From Thermoleophilia bacterium (GTDB lineage: Bacteria; Actinomycetota; Thermoleophilia; RBG-16-64-13), in assembly GCA_027493445.1 (NCBI GenBank), contig JAOSKU010000001.1:2376822-2440821 (forward strand): a stretch of DNA of 64,000 nt, read 5' to 3'. This document shows, piece after piece, positions 45,381 to 52,648 of the stretch. The notes below the pieces were generated by a model. It searched no databases. It was not told the origin of the DNA and saw only the letters and a program-made list of their open reading frames with translations. The first letter of the stretch is position 1; every line of letters starts with the position of its first letter. Position numbers and translations under genes: made by a program.

Positions 45381-46522
45381 CAGAAGAGGTCATCGTCCTC
45401 ATCGTCGAACAGGTCGCCCAGCACATCGTTCCCGCGGGGCAGGCTGCCGTGCTCCTGCAGATGACGGGCCAGGATCTCGCTCTCGCGTTGCGTGTACATG
45501 GGATCGATCTCGAAGACGAACGTCCGGGCATCGCCGGCCAGCGGGCCGTCCAGGGCCTCGCTCACACCGCGGCGCAGATCCATGACCCCAGAGATCTGCA
45601 GGACCGCCCCGCCGGCATCGAAGACGCGGAACACCCCCTCGCAGACGGGGAGCTCCTCCACTACATCCCGGGTAAACGCCAGGCGATCCTCCGGCGGCAG
45701 CACGGCCGGCCGGAGTGTGCTCCTGTTCCTGCGCTTGCTCAACCAAGCCGCGCCCTTCGCTCCCGGAGCCGTGAGCGCCCCCGTGGGGCAGACCAGCACG
45801 CAGGCCCCACAGAATGTGCACCCAGAGGCACGCAAGTCCTCGGCCTTGGGCACGGCCACATGCCGGCCCAGATACGACCGAGGCTCCCACACCTCGCCAT
45901 CCGCGGCCACGAGGGTCCGGGTCTCGACCAGCTTCAAAGCGGAGCCCGCCTCCTCCAGGATATCGCAGGCGGTCTCGCAGCGCCCACAGCCAATGCACAG
46001 GTCGAGGTCGCGCCGGATGTTGTGGTCCTGGATCACGCCCAGCTCGCGGTGCACGTAGGCCGGCGCCTGCTCCAGCGCCCCCACGTACGCCGCCACCTTG
46101 GCGATCTCACACCGGCCAAACTCGCCACAACATCGGGTCTCAGGCGGGTTGCCGTACATGCAGTCGTCGCGGCTGCAGCCATCGCGCTGCGGACAGGTCA
46201 AGCATACGTGGGGATGGTCCCCCAGGATGGCCTGCATCGAGCTTCGCCGGAAGCCGCGGGCCCGATCGTCCCGGGTATCCACCGCCATCCCCTCGACCAC
46301 CTGCACCGAGCAGGCGCGCCTAGCCTCGGCGCCATCGATTGTCACGAAGCACAGACCGCAGTCGCCCAGGGGTTCTAGTCCCGGGAAAGCGCACAGGCGG
46401 GGAACGTACACGCGGGCCAGGTCGCAGGCGTCCATGACGCTCGAGCCGGCCGGCGCCTCCACCGGCCGGCCATCGACCGACACGTTCACCATGCCGGTCG
46501 CGACGCCAAGCTCATTGGGCAT
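45380..46522 (-). CDS. Multi-cluster Fe-S protein (NuoG/Fe-hydrogenase N-terminal-like) with GIY-YIG-like end and acidic tail
   Basis: 380 residues. An N-terminal [2Fe-2S] ferredoxin domain (VDGRPVEAPAGSSVMDACDLA, CAFPGLEPLGDCGLCFVTID, RRACSVQV) leads to a His/Cys segment (HPHVCLTCPQRDGCSRDDC) as in NuoG and Fe-hydrogenases, then two [4Fe-4S] sites (CIGCGRCETACD, CTFCGACVLVCPTGAL). Residues about 285-360 (GVFRVFDAGGAVLQISGVMDLRRGV, FEIDPMYTQRESEILARHLQEHG) resemble a GIY-YIG fold without obvious catalytic residues. The protein ends DLFDDEDDDLF. It probably carries electrons toward the ferredoxin that feeds benzoyl-CoA reductase. GAGGAGG precedes the ATG. Confidence 0.82.
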   Translation of the reverse strand: MPNELGVATGMVNVSVDGRPVEAPAGSSVMDACDLARVYVPRLCAFPGLEPLGDCGLCFVTIDGAEARRACSVQVVEGMAVDTRDDRARGFRRSSMQAILGDHPHVCLTCPQRDGCSRDDCMYGNPPETRCCGEFGRCEIAKVAAYVGALEQAPAYVHRELGVIQDHNIRRDLDLCIGCGRCETACDILEEAGSALKLVETRTLVAADGEVWEPRSYLGRHVAVPKAEDLRASGCTFCGACVLVCPTGALTAPGAKGAAWLSKRRNRSTLRPAVLPPEDRLAFTRDVVEELPVCEGVFRVFDAGGAVLQISGVMDLRRGVSEALDGPLAGDARTFVFEIDPMYTQRESEILARHLQEHGSLPRGNDVLGDLFDDEDDDLF

Positions 46523-46545
46523 CCTGCCACCTCCTCACCATCTCT

Positions 46546-46827
46546 TCACCAGCTGTGCGAGATGGCGCCCGGCCGGCAGGCGTCGATGCAGGGCAGGGAT
46601 TCGTGGCCGCCGGCCGGCTTACACGCGGCACACTTCTCTTTGAGCTTCTTGCGGGCACCTTCCGCGATCGTGGCCACTTCGTCGTCGTAGTCGTCGGCTT
46701 CGATGACGAACAGTGACTGCGGGCACGCGCCGACGCACCAGCGACCCTCGCACTCGATGCAGCGATCGGTGTCGATGGTGATGTAGTACTCACCCGAGCC
46801 GTCCTGGTAGCCGTAGTTCGCGATCAC
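46546..46827 (-). CDS. BzdM-like 4Fe-4S ferredoxin
   Basis: A 93-residue ferredoxin. The first cluster motif is CIECEGRWCVGACP (stretched spacing), and the second is CAACKPAGGHESLPCIDAC with an insertion, ending RPGAISHSW. Between them is an acidic helical linker (EADDYDDEVATIAEGARKKLKEK). Position next to bzdQ and the overall form match the ferredoxin that delivers low-potential electrons to class I benzoyl-CoA reductase (BzdM in denitrifying betaproteobacteria). IorAB and other ferredoxin-reducing enzymes could charge it. Confidence 0.85.
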   Translation of the reverse strand: MIANYGYQDGSGEYYITIDTDRCIECEGRWCVGACPQSLFVIEADDYDDEVATIAEGARKKLKEKCAACKPAGGHESLPCIDACRPGAISHSW

Positions 46828-46849
46828 GTCGATCCCCTTTCGGCCGGCC

Positions 46850-47752
46850 TTACGCCTGGGCGGAGGCCTTCTGTTCCTTCTTGAGCAGGGCGTGGGCGAA
46901 AAGGGCGGCCCCCAGGGCTCCGGCGATCTGCGGATCGAGCACCGTGTCGGCAGGCAGGCGGACGGCCTCGATGCCGATTATCCTCTCGATGCGCCGCACG
47001 ACACCCTCGTTCTTGGCGATGCCGCCGGTGATGAAGAAGTCGGGCTCGACCGACATGCGTTCGATGAGGCTCGAGACACGCTCGGCCATGGCGGCGCAAT
47101 ACGAGGCCAGCACCCGGTTCACGCTCCAGCCCGCCTTGAGCAGACCGGTGGCCTCCGATTTGGCGAACACCGTGCACACGTTGGAGACGGGGGGCGGCTC
47201 TTCGTCGATCTCGAAAGACCGCCGGCCGATATCTTCAATGGGCACACCCAGCGCGTCGGCGATGACCTCCATGCCCCGGCCGGTGCCCGCGGCGCACTTG
47301 TCGTTCATGATGAAGTTCTGGACCTTGCCCTTCTCGTCGCAGCGGATGACCTTGCAGTCCTGCCCGCCCATGTCCAGGATGGTCTTCACCGAGGGCCCCA
47401 CCATGTAGTTGGCGCCCCGGGCGTGGCAAGCGATCTCGGTGATGGCCCGGTTGGCGAAGGGCACGTTCACCCGGCCGTAACCCGTTCCCACCACATAGCG
47501 GATGTCCTCCTGGGACATGTCTGCGCCGGCCATGGCCCCGTTCAGGGCCTTCCTGGCGCTGTCGGGGCTGTTCGAACCGGTACGGGTGGAGTGGTACGCG
47601 TAGAGCCTCCCATCCGCCAGGATCACCGCCTGCGAGCTCACCGAGCCAACGTCGATGCCGGCCGTGATCGCCCTCGAGCCCCGCCAATCGATGCTTTCAT
47701 CGCGCCAGACCTTCTCACTCCAGCGCCAGAACTCCTTCGTCTCCTCAGGCAT
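46850..47752 (-). CDS. bzdQ: Benzoyl-CoA reductase, ATP-binding activase subunit BzdQ-like
   Basis: A 300-residue BadF/BadG/BcrA/HgdC-family ATPase. It has ITAGIDVGSVSSQAVIL (phosphate 1), VVGTGYGRVNVPFANRAITEIACHARGANYMVGPSVKTILDMGGQDCKVI, MNDKCAAGTGRGMEV and SNVCTVFAKSEATGLL. The two Cys (about residues 145 and 184) are where activases bind a bridging [4Fe-4S] cluster between the two subunits. ITGGIAKNEGVVRRIE and PQIAGALGAALFA complete the actin-like fold. With BzdP it hydrolyses ATP to drive electrons into the catalytic subunits. GGAGGA precedes the ATG. Length and the EFWRWSEKVWRDESIDW N-terminus fit BzdQ. Confidence 0.9.
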   Translation of the reverse strand: MPEETKEFWRWSEKVWRDESIDWRGSRAITAGIDVGSVSSQAVILADGRLYAYHSTRTGSNSPDSARKALNGAMAGADMSQEDIRYVVGTGYGRVNVPFANRAITEIACHARGANYMVGPSVKTILDMGGQDCKVIRCDEKGKVQNFIMNDKCAAGTGRGMEVIADALGVPIEDIGRRSFEIDEEPPPVSNVCTVFAKSEATGLLKAGWSVNRVLASYCAAMAERVSSLIERMSVEPDFFITGGIAKNEGVVRRIERIIGIEAVRLPADTVLDPQIAGALGAALFAHALLKKEQKASAQA

Positions 47753-47768
47753 GTTCGCCGTCCTCCGC

Positions 47769-48575
47769 TCAGGCCTGCGGGTTCAGGGCCGGAACGCCCT
47801 CCGCCACCTTTTGGGCCGCGATCAGCGCGGCCCCGAACGCACCCGTGTACTCGGGCTCGGGCAGCACGTGCAGATCGCCCACCCCCAGGGTGTCCTTGAG
47901 GGCCCTGACGAAACCCACGTTGTGCGCGACTCCGCCCCCGATGACGACCTCGTTCTCCAACCCCGCTCGCCGGGCCATGGCCGACACTCGCCCAGCCATG
48001 GCGTCGTGAACCGCCTTGGCGATGTCCTTCTGGGCGGTGTTGGAGTGGATCAGGCTGACCACCTCAGACTCGGCGAAGACCGTACACTGGGCGTTCATGG
48101 GGATGGATTCCGTCGATTCCAGCGAGATCTCGCCGAAGCGCCGCAGGCTGACCTCGAGGGCTCGGCTCATGGCTTCCACGAAGGCCCCGGCCCCAGCGGC
48201 GCACTTCTCGTTGACCGCGAAGTCGATGACCTTGCCGGTGGCGTCGATGCGAATGGCCCGAGCCTCGTCGGCCCCCACGTCGATGACCGTGCGGGCGGCG
48301 GGGTTCAGCGCGAAGGCGCCTTTGGCGTCGGCCGCCACCTCGGTCACTTGGTGCTGCGTGAACGCCACTGCCTTGCGCCCTACACCGGTAGCCACGATGT
48401 ACTCGATGTCTGCGGGGGTCACCCCTGCGGCGGCGGCCGCCTCCTCGATGCCCTTGCGGGCCGATTCCTCCTGCTCGAAACCGGAGGCCACCGAGACCCG
48501 CGCGGCCACTGTGCCGTCCTCGAGGACGACCACCTGGATGTTCTTGGAACCGATATCGATGCCGGCGACGATCAT
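47769..48575 (-). CDS. bzdP: Benzoyl-CoA reductase, ATP-binding activase subunit BzdP-like
   Basis: A 268-residue second activase: MIVAGIDIGSKNIQVVVLEDG, TGVGRKAVAFTQHQVTEVAADAKGAFALNP, TVIDVGADEARAIR, VNEKCAAGAGAFVEAM and NAQCTVFAESEVVSLIHSN, with VIGGGVAHNVGFVRALK near the end. The two Cys supply its half of the bridging cluster shared with BzdQ. The pairing of two different activases is the hallmark of class I benzoyl-CoA reductase rather than of simple dehydratases, which use a homodimer. GGGGAG precedes the ATG. Repeat copy G separates it from bzdO. Confidence 0.88.
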   Translation of the reverse strand: MIVAGIDIGSKNIQVVVLEDGTVAARVSVASGFEQEESARKGIEEAAAAAGVTPADIEYIVATGVGRKAVAFTQHQVTEVAADAKGAFALNPAARTVIDVGADEARAIRIDATGKVIDFAVNEKCAAGAGAFVEAMSRALEVSLRRFGEISLESTESIPMNAQCTVFAESEVVSLIHSNTAQKDIAKAVHDAMAGRVSAMARRAGLENEVVIGGGVAHNVGFVRALKDTLGVGDLHVLPEPEYTGAFGAALIAAQKVAEGVPALNPQA

Positions 48576-48585
48576 ACTTGCTCCC

Positions 48586-48917
48586 CAGCAGGCTGTTGAA
48601 GAATGACGCTTCGCCGCCAGAGCGCGATGGGCGCGGGCGAGGCCAGAGCTCGGTTCGGAATGACGCTTCGCCGCCAGGGCGCGCTGGGCGCGGGCGAGGC
48701 AAGGACGCAGGGAGCGGGCGTAGCGGAGCTACCGGCACGACCGAGGACGCCGCATCGGGCCGGCCAGTGCGGCCGCGGCGGCCAAGGCTTCGTTCCGAAC
48801 CGAGCTCCCCGGACGCAGGAAGCGCTCGTAGCAGCGCTACGGGCGCGACCGAGGACGCCGTATCGCGCCGGCCAGCGCGTTCTGGTGGCCAAGGCTTCGA
48901 TCTTCAACAGCCTCCTA
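48586..48917. repeat. Dispersed intergenic palindromic repeat, copy G (two tandem units, inside the bzd operon)
   Basis: This fills the gap between the bzdO stop codon and the bzdP ribosome-binding site. The outer ends GCAGGCTGTTGAAGAATGAC and CGATCTTCAACAGCCTCCTA are inverted repeats. Inside are two apexes, CGTAGCGGAGCTACC and CGTAGCAGCGCTACG, and inner ends such as TTCGTTCCGAACCGAGC, so it is a compound of two units. The right end provides the TAG of bzdO. Confidence 0.8.
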
Positions 48918-50261
48918 CTCCAGCTTGTCCAGACCGAGGGTCTCCATGAACGAGTCGATGCGGTGCATGACCCTCTCCATGTCGAACTCCCGCTCGTCAC
49001 CCATGTTGCCCTCGTAGGTCATGACAGGCACGCCCGTCTCCGCCAGCGCCAGGCGGTTCTCCATGCTGCCGATGACCGTACCCTCGCAGCCACGATTGAG
49101 GTGGATGATGACCCCGTCGACCTTCCACTGGTCCACCATCTTCTGCATGAGGTCGCTCTTGATACAGGAGCCGTAGAAAAGCTGGTACATGGGTTTCGAG
49201 AGGAACCAGTCGGCGTAGAGCGTGAGCGCCTGCTCGCGATCCTCGAGTTCGATACCTCTGTCCATGGGCGTGATGCGCTCGCGCAGGGTGCCGTCCTCGT
49301 CCTCCTGGAAGATGCCCTCCAGCCCGAATGTGTAGAGAGAGCCCACCGATACCACTCCGAACTTCTCCATGTAGCGATACACCGAGAGGAAGCCCCAAGG
49401 CGGCTGCGAGTCGGAGATGATGCGCGACCGCTCGGTCGCGAGAGCGCCGATGCCCCGAGCGACCCGGTCGGCTACCTCGTCACGCAGTTCTTGGTAGAAG
49501 TCGGCGACCTCCTTCGAGGCTTTGTTCAAGGTGCCCAGAACATAGAAAGCATACATGCTCTTCTCATCCATGGGAGCCGGGACGGCCTTGTTGAGGGTGC
49601 AAATCTCGGCCCAGAGGCTGGTGGAGCGGAACTCGTTCTCCATGGCCCGGAACATCTTCTCGTCGTCGAAGGTCCGACCGGTGGTCTTCTCGAGGAAGTC
49701 GATGCCGTCGAGCCACTGGTTCACCACGTACTGGAGCTTGCCCGCCTCCATCCCCTCGGCCGCAGCCGCCCTGCGCAGGTCGTAAGGGCCCACCCCGATG
49801 TCGAAGTAGAACTGAGGCACGCCCTTGTACTCGCTGACCGCCTGGTACCACTTGGAGTGGGTGCAGCAGATCTGCATCTGCCAGATGAAGTCGACGTGGG
49901 GCCAGGGCACCAGCTTTTCGCCCATCACATACTGGTCCTGGTACATCGAGCCCAGATAGCTGCGCATGTAGGCACACAGGTCGTGCGCCCAGTTGCGGCT
50001 CTCCGCCTCTTCCTGCATCCGGCGATTCAGCGCGTTGTCGAAGGCGATGCTCGCCCCGTACGGCTCGGAGGTGAGCAGATAGAGGTCGGCGCCCAAGCCC
50101 GCCGGAATGGCGTCGGCCGTCCAGGCGCTCCCGACCCAGCGCAAGCCGGGGAAATTCTCGGTGTCAGCAAAGCGTTCGTAGTATCTCCTGCGGATATCCT
50201 TGGCCTTGCCCCAACACTGGAAGGGTTCGGTGAGGTACCGGGTGAGTACTTTGGTCGTCAT
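48915..50261 (-). CDS. bzdO: Benzoyl-CoA reductase, catalytic subunit BzdO-like (BcrB-type)
   Basis: A 448-residue protein, the length of BzdO. The N-terminal CWGKAKDIRRRYYERFADTENFPGLRWVGSAWTADAIPAGLG, DLCAYMRSYLGSMYQDQYVMG, MQICCTHSKWYQAVSEYKGVPQFYFDIGVGP, DSQPPWGFLSVYRYMEKFGVVSVGSLYTFGLEGI, HLNRGCEGTVIGSMENRLAL and MTYEGNMGDEREFD are characteristic of BcrB/BzdO. Cys in DLCAY, QICC and RGCEG are probable [4Fe-4S] ligands. With BzdN it binds benzoyl-CoA and reduces the ring to the dienoyl-CoA. It starts 12 nt after bzdN. Confidence 0.93.
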   Translation of the reverse strand: MTTKVLTRYLTEPFQCWGKAKDIRRRYYERFADTENFPGLRWVGSAWTADAIPAGLGADLYLLTSEPYGASIAFDNALNRRMQEEAESRNWAHDLCAYMRSYLGSMYQDQYVMGEKLVPWPHVDFIWQMQICCTHSKWYQAVSEYKGVPQFYFDIGVGPYDLRRAAAAEGMEAGKLQYVVNQWLDGIDFLEKTTGRTFDDEKMFRAMENEFRSTSLWAEICTLNKAVPAPMDEKSMYAFYVLGTLNKASKEVADFYQELRDEVADRVARGIGALATERSRIISDSQPPWGFLSVYRYMEKFGVVSVGSLYTFGLEGIFQEDEDGTLRERITPMDRGIELEDREQALTLYADWFLSKPMYQLFYGSCIKSDLMQKMVDQWKVDGVIIHLNRGCEGTVIGSMENRLALAETGVPVMTYEGNMGDEREFDMERVMHRIDSFMETLGLDKLE

Positions 50262-50273
50262 GGTATGGTCCTT

Positions 50274-51464
50274 CTAGAAGAGGCCGTCGTCATCGTCGCC
50301 GAACAGGTCCTCGTTCCGGAGCGTCTCGAGGAAGGCCTCCACCCGGATGCGGAAGGGCCCGATGGGGTTGGTGGCGTCGAACTCCAAGAAGACGGTGGGC
50401 ACCCCAGTGTTCTCCAGATACTCGCGCAGGGGCTTGATGTCACCCTCGTGCGGGTCGCAGAACTTCTGTTGGATGACGATTGCCCCCTGAGCCCCCCAGT
50501 CCCTGGCCAGGCCCAGCACGTGGGGGAACCGGGTGCGCTCGGGATAGTCCTTGGTGGGGCAGGCCGGGCGGTCGCAGTAGCGGTCGGCGATGGCCTGCAG
50601 CCGGTCGGCCTGCGGGACGAGCTCGTTCCAAAAGGAGCGGGAGCCGGCGCACTGGTCGTCGATGACGATCGTTGCTCCAAGGGACTCCGCCATGTTCAGG
50701 AAATCGGGATCGTCGTTCTCGGAGCCCACCGTCATCAGCCGAATGGTGCCGCCGCGGCCGACGTCGCGGCCGGCCTCGATCTCGGCGATGGCCGCTCGCA
50801 ACGCCTGGTTGTGCTCGGACTTGTCCACGAACTGGGCGGTGATGGCCATGTACATGCACTCCAGACCGGTCACCGGAGGGTTCGGCCGCTTGCGATACTC
50901 GTAGATCTGGCGCAGCAGACGCCGGTTCTCGTTGATCACGGCGATGCCCCGGTCGAGGTCGGCGTCGCTGAGCTCCCGGCCCAGCTGCTCCTCCATGAAG
51001 GCCTTGAATTTGGCGAGCTCGCCCCGATAGTAGGTGCGGGCGTGGGGGCTCTGCACCTGGTTGGGCATGGGCAGGTAGTAGTCGAAGCCGGCCCCGATGT
51101 GCAGCCGCCAGCTGTCGTAGGTCTGGCGGAAGTGGAGGCAGGAGTGGGCCAGGACGATGCCGTCGAAGTAGTCGTAGCGGCCCTTGAGGCCCTGGGCCAG
51201 GCAGTCGCGGCAAAAGGGACAATACATGCCGAAGATGTGTGGCTCGGTGACGTCTTGAGGCTCATGACCGCCCAGCACCCGGACGGTAATCATACCGCCA
51301 GCGTAAACGATCTCCTCGGGAACGTATGTGCAGAACGCGCCCACGATCTTACGACCGGTGCGCTCCTTCCATTCGCGGGCATAGTCGTGGCGGTTCTCGT
51401 ACCAGTGCTGGAACGTACCGATACCAAGCTCGGGCGTCGCAACGACACCAGACGCGCTGTGCAT
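50274..51464 (-). CDS. bzdN: Benzoyl-CoA reductase, catalytic subunit BzdN-like (BcrC-type), acidic C-terminal tail
   Basis: 396 residues. BcrC/BzdN features are GAFCTYVPEEIVYAGGMITVRVLGGHEPQ, EPHIFGMYCPFCRDCLAQGLKGRYDYFDGIVLAHSCLHFRQTYDSWRLHI, MPNQVQSPHARTYY, MTVGSENDDPDFLNMAESLGATIVIDDQCAGSRSFWNE and IVIQQKFCDPHEGD, with several Cys for [4Fe-4S] binding. It forms the catalytic dimer with BzdO. Unusual here is the end NEDLFGDDDDGLF, nearly the same as the tail of the Fe-S protein at 45.4 kb. The ATG at 51464 follows GGAGG by 5 nt; the frame open to 51518 lacks a site. First gene of the operon, behind a TetR-type operator. Confidence 0.93.
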   Translation of the reverse strand: MHSASGVVATPELGIGTFQHWYENRHDYAREWKERTGRKIVGAFCTYVPEEIVYAGGMITVRVLGGHEPQDVTEPHIFGMYCPFCRDCLAQGLKGRYDYFDGIVLAHSCLHFRQTYDSWRLHIGAGFDYYLPMPNQVQSPHARTYYRGELAKFKAFMEEQLGRELSDADLDRGIAVINENRRLLRQIYEYRKRPNPPVTGLECMYMAITAQFVDKSEHNQALRAAIAEIEAGRDVGRGGTIRLMTVGSENDDPDFLNMAESLGATIVIDDQCAGSRSFWNELVPQADRLQAIADRYCDRPACPTKDYPERTRFPHVLGLARDWGAQGAIVIQQKFCDPHEGDIKPLREYLENTGVPTVFLEFDATNPIGPFRIRVEAFLETLRNEDLFGDDDDGLF

Positions 51465-51550
51465 AGTGACCTCCAAGGCCTTCAAAGAAAAGGCCGCACA
51501 ACCGGCCAATTCCCCCATCTACGGGACCCGGTCGCAGACCTCGAAATTAA

Positions 51551-51574
51551 TTGGTTGGCCGTTCAGTCAGTAAA
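51551..51574 (-). promoter_or_regulatory. bzd operon promoter region with TetR-type operator
   Basis: TTGGTTGGCCGTTCAGTCAG (51551-51570) fits the shared pseudo-palindrome with a slightly degenerate right half. On the bzdN strand a TTTACT (-35-like, 51569-51574) is followed at 17-18 bp by ATTAAT/TTAATT, so the operator would lie between the promoter elements. bzdN starts about 85 nt downstream. Confidence 0.6.
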
Positions 51575-51891
51575 CAGTGTAGCGCCGCCGAACGAGTTTG
51601 TAAAGGGCGCGTGCAAGGGGGGCTAGCGGTGGACCAGAATGTGGGTTCCGTCATCGATTTGAATCGGTTCCCGTGGGTTGTTGCCTCGACGAAACCTACG
51701 ACCGAGGAACTCCACGCCGCGATCGCGGTAACCTCGGCTTTGATGGCGACCAGAAGGGTTCTGCCCAGGCGAGCAACAGCTCCAAGCAGGAACAGGAGGA
51801 GCAGGTGCTGGCCCGTTTGGCCAGCGAGGGCTTCGTCACTCCGTCCGGACGCCCCCGCATTGGACTTGCTGTTGCGCGTGCTATTCTTTCA
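51575..51891. other. Divergent bzd/tetR intergenic region
   Basis: About 320 bases between the two operators. The frame upstream of tetR is open from 51673, but its product shows no family sequence before MARPRSKEDVRR. I see no separate gene here. On the plus strand TTGGAC (51860-51865) and TATTCT (51882-51887) at 16-bp spacing are a possible tetR promoter. Confidence 0.4.
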
Positions 51892-51911
51892 TTGTCTGGC
51901 CAACCAGTTAA
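51892..51911 (+). promoter_or_regulatory. TetR-type operator upstream of tetR (autoregulation)
   Basis: TTGTCTGGCCAACCAGTTAA matches TTnnnTGGYCGRCCAnnnAA at nine of ten core positions plus both flanking pairs. It lies 50 nt upstream of the tetR ATG and just after a possible -10 (TATTCT, 51882-51887), consistent with autoregulation. Confidence 0.65.
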
Positions 51912-51960
51912 TGGTTGGACCGATGACCCTGACGTTCGAGGATCGGGGGTTCGGGACACA

Positions 51961-52617
51961 ATGGCGAGGCCACGGAGCAAGGAAGACGTGCGGCGCGACG
52001 AGATCGTCGACGCCGCCCTGCGGCTGATCCTCAAACTAGGCTATAACCAGGTAACCCTGGCCGACATCGCCGCTCAGGTCGGGGTCAGCAAGGGTCTTAT
52101 CTCGTACTACTTCCCCAAGAAGGAAGACGTGTTCCTCGCGGTGCTGGACCAGATTGTCGCCCGGCTGACCACCGATTTCGAGAGCTTCTGCAACGCCCAA
52201 GCCGGCGCCCCCGACAAGCTGCTCATGATCTTCAACAACCTCTTCGGGAACGAGAAGCGGGCCCGGCGGTACTACACCGTGGTGATCGACTACATGGCCC
52301 AGGCCATCCGCATGCGCCAGGTGCAGGAGTACACCCAGCACATCTACACCTCCTACCGCACCTATATGGAGCGGATCATCGTCGACGGAATCGAGTCCGG
52401 TGAGTTCCGGAGAGTCGATCCCCAGAAGGCCGTCTCCATGATCTTGGGGATGATGGACGGCCTGGTGCTCCAGTGGTTCTTCGACAAGAAAGGCTTCAAC
52501 CTCGACGGTGCCTACATCATGTGCGTCGACTTCCTGAACTGCTACCTCATGCCGGAGGGCGTCGCCCTCGACGGCCGGCCGCCCGTGATCGGCGCGCCTA
52601 TCACGGCCGAGGGCTGA
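51961..52617 (+). CDS. TetR/AcrR-family transcriptional regulator
   Basis: A 218-residue regulator. The N-terminal helix-turn-helix is RRDEIVDAALRLILKLGYNQVTLADIAAQVGVSKGLISYYFPKKEDVFLAVLDQI, and the C-terminal ligand domain is all-helical with MIFNNLFGNEKRARRYYTVVIDYMAQAIRMRQVQEYTQHIY and ILGMMDGLVLQWFFD. The ATG at 51961 is chosen because the conserved HTH begins a few residues in and the longer frame is not TetR-like. It lies between the bzd operon and the BadH-like operon and has a matching operator in its own leader, so it is the best candidate for the regulator of the six sites. An aryl-CoA or cyclic acyl-CoA is a plausible ligand by analogy with other catabolic TetR proteins. Confidence 0.92.
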   Translation: MARPRSKEDVRRDEIVDAALRLILKLGYNQVTLADIAAQVGVSKGLISYYFPKKEDVFLAVLDQIVARLTTDFESFCNAQAGAPDKLLMIFNNLFGNEKRARRYYTVVIDYMAQAIRMRQVQEYTQHIYTSYRTYMERIIVDGIESGEFRRVDPQKAVSMILGMMDGLVLQWFFDKKGFNLDGAYIMCVDFLNCYLMPEGVALDGRPPVIGAPITAEG

Positions 52618-52648
52618 CTCGCGGAGCTAGCTCGACCGCATCCGCCGA

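Noticed and set aside
48603..51626. 1,007-codon plus-strand frame opposite the bzd genes
   Set aside because: Antisense to bzdO and bzdN, which carry full family signatures; long antisense frames are expected at this GC content.
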